A stretch of DNA of 64,000 nt. Source: Streptomyces cinnamoneus. Lineage in GTDB: Bacteria; Actinomycetota; Actinomycetes; Streptomycetales; Streptomycetaceae. The notes below the pieces were generated by a model. That model was not told the origin of the DNA and did not search any database. It saw only the letters and a list, made by a program, of their open reading frames with translations. Made by a program: the position numbers and the translations under genes. Position 1 is the stretch's first letter. The number at the start of each line of letters is the position of its first letter. The DNA lies in NCBI RefSeq assembly GCF_014650495.1, contig NZ_BMVB01000009.1, positions 186,001 to 250,000 of the forward strand, written 5' to 3'. Shown in pieces: positions 63,440-64,000 of the stretch.

Positions 63440-64000
63440 TTGTTGCCTCCGTCGAAGTGCGGGTTCTCCCAGATGACCGTGCCGCCCATGCCGAAGCCGA
63501 CGCACATCGAGGTGATGCCGTAGCGGACGTGCGGCTGCTCCTCGAACTGGCGGGCCAGCTGCGTCATCAGACGCACGCCGGAGGAGGCCAGCGGGTGGCC
63601 GAAGGCGATGGCGCCGCCGTACTGGTTGACGCGCGGGTCGTCGTCGGCGATGCCGTAGTGGTCCAGCAGCGAGAGCACCTGGACGGCGAACGCCTCGTTG
63701 ATCTCGAACAGGCCGATGTCGTCGATCGACAGGCCGGCCTTGGCGAGCGCCTTCTCGGTGGCCGGGACCGGGCCGATGCCCATGACCTCGGGCTCCACGC
63801 CGGCGAAGGCGTAGGAGACCAGGCGCATCTTGACCGGCAGACCCAGCTCGCGGGCCACGTCCTCGGCCGCGATCAGGGAGGCGGTGGCACCGTCGTTGAG
63901 ACCGGCGGCGTTGCCCGCGGTGACCCGGCCGTGCGGACGGAACGGGGTCTTCAGGCCGGCCAGGTTGGCCAGCGTGGTGCCCGGGCGCATCGGCTCGTCG
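63436..64000 (-). CDS. fadA: Acetyl-CoA C-acyltransferase (thiolase), C-terminal part
   Basis: The gene enters from the right edge; about 188 C-terminal residues are present of the usual 400 or so. GNAAGLNDGATASLIA, IGLFEINEAFAVQVL, NQYGGAIAFGHPLASSGVR (catalytic His) and ITSMCVGFGMGG (second catalytic Cys) are all intact. Cleaves 3-ketoacyl-CoA, the last beta-oxidation step. The acyl-carrying Cys lies outside the window. Stop overlaps the fadB GTG. Confidence 0.95.
   Translation of the reverse strand, partial: DEPMRPGTTLANLAGLKTPFRPHGRVTAGNAAGLNDGATASLIAAEDVARELGLPVKMRLVSYAFAGVEPEVMGIGPVPATEKALAKAGLSIDDIGLFEINEAFAVQVLSLLDHYGIADDDPRVNQYGGAIAFGHPLASSGVRLMTQLARQFEEQPHVRYGITSMCVGFGMGGTVIWENPHFDGGNK

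Overview
This window is Streptomyces-type chromosome: very GC-rich, with GTG and TTG starts, many ATGA and GTGA start/stop overlaps, and long perfect hairpins without U-tracts between genes. From memory, the gene order aconitase, ngcEFG, rok7B7, xylFGH, dxs, amino-acid permease, fadB-fadA matches the S. coelicolor SCO5999-SCO6027 region, so gene symbols are used for those loci only.

Layout. 1-5.1 kb: a divergent catabolic cluster (partial acyl/aryl-CoA ligase; acyl-CoA dehydrogenase with RidA; TetR regulator; FAD monooxygenase; gamma-glutamylcyclotransferase-like protein). 5.1-11 kb: an XRE-MurA fusion, a DUF1648/GntR pair, a Uma2-type protein, an alpha/beta hydrolase and a SpoIIE phosphatase. 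11.2-15 kb: aconitase, then a DUF397/XRE pair. 15.1-23.7 kb: seven consecutive minus-strand genes for secreted proteins: four paralogous FG-GAP/VCBS repeat proteins, two trypsin-fold proteins with beta-propeller-like tails (one lacking the catalytic residues), and a small secreted protein.

23.7-35.9 kb is the most unusual part. It holds two paralogous, about 1,350-residue, Sec-exported polymorphic toxins (ALF repeats, Ala-rich coiled coils, Hint domain) whose C-terminal effector modules differ. The first ends in a Doc-type Fic domain (HMFDNGNKRTA) and is followed by a divergent EF-Tu paralogue. That paralogue lacks switch I, has a broken G3 motif, and has Ala where EF-Tu carries the Thr that Doc phosphorylates. 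The second ends in a TreTu-like domain (ADP-ribosylation of the EF-Tu P-loop, from memory) and overlaps a small TriTu-like immunity gene. A near-identical copy of that immunity gene survives behind the EF-Tu paralogue, as expected after toxin-tip replacement. A decayed IS5-like transposase, a wrecked copy of the small secreted-protein gene and a scrap of the GH92 gene mark the duplication. My main hypothesis is a two-toxin locus converging on EF-Tu, with an EF-Tu mimic as decoy immunity.

35.9-49.2 kb is sugar acquisition: a GH92 alpha-mannosidase, ngcEFG (chitobiose/GlcNAc ABC importer, with a DasR-like box upstream), an anti-sigma-like ATPase, rok7B7 and xylFGH. 49.3-53.5 kb: dxs, an APC permease and a NYN-domain protein. 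53.6-61.2 kb: a beta-propeller-like protein, a poly-gamma-glutamate-type operon (HAMP sensor-like protein, pgsB, pgsC, NlpC/P60 hydrolase; no pgsA seen) and a divergent lipoprotein. 61.3-64 kb: fadB and the truncated end of fadA (fatty acid beta-oxidation). No rRNA, tRNA or CRISPR array was seen.
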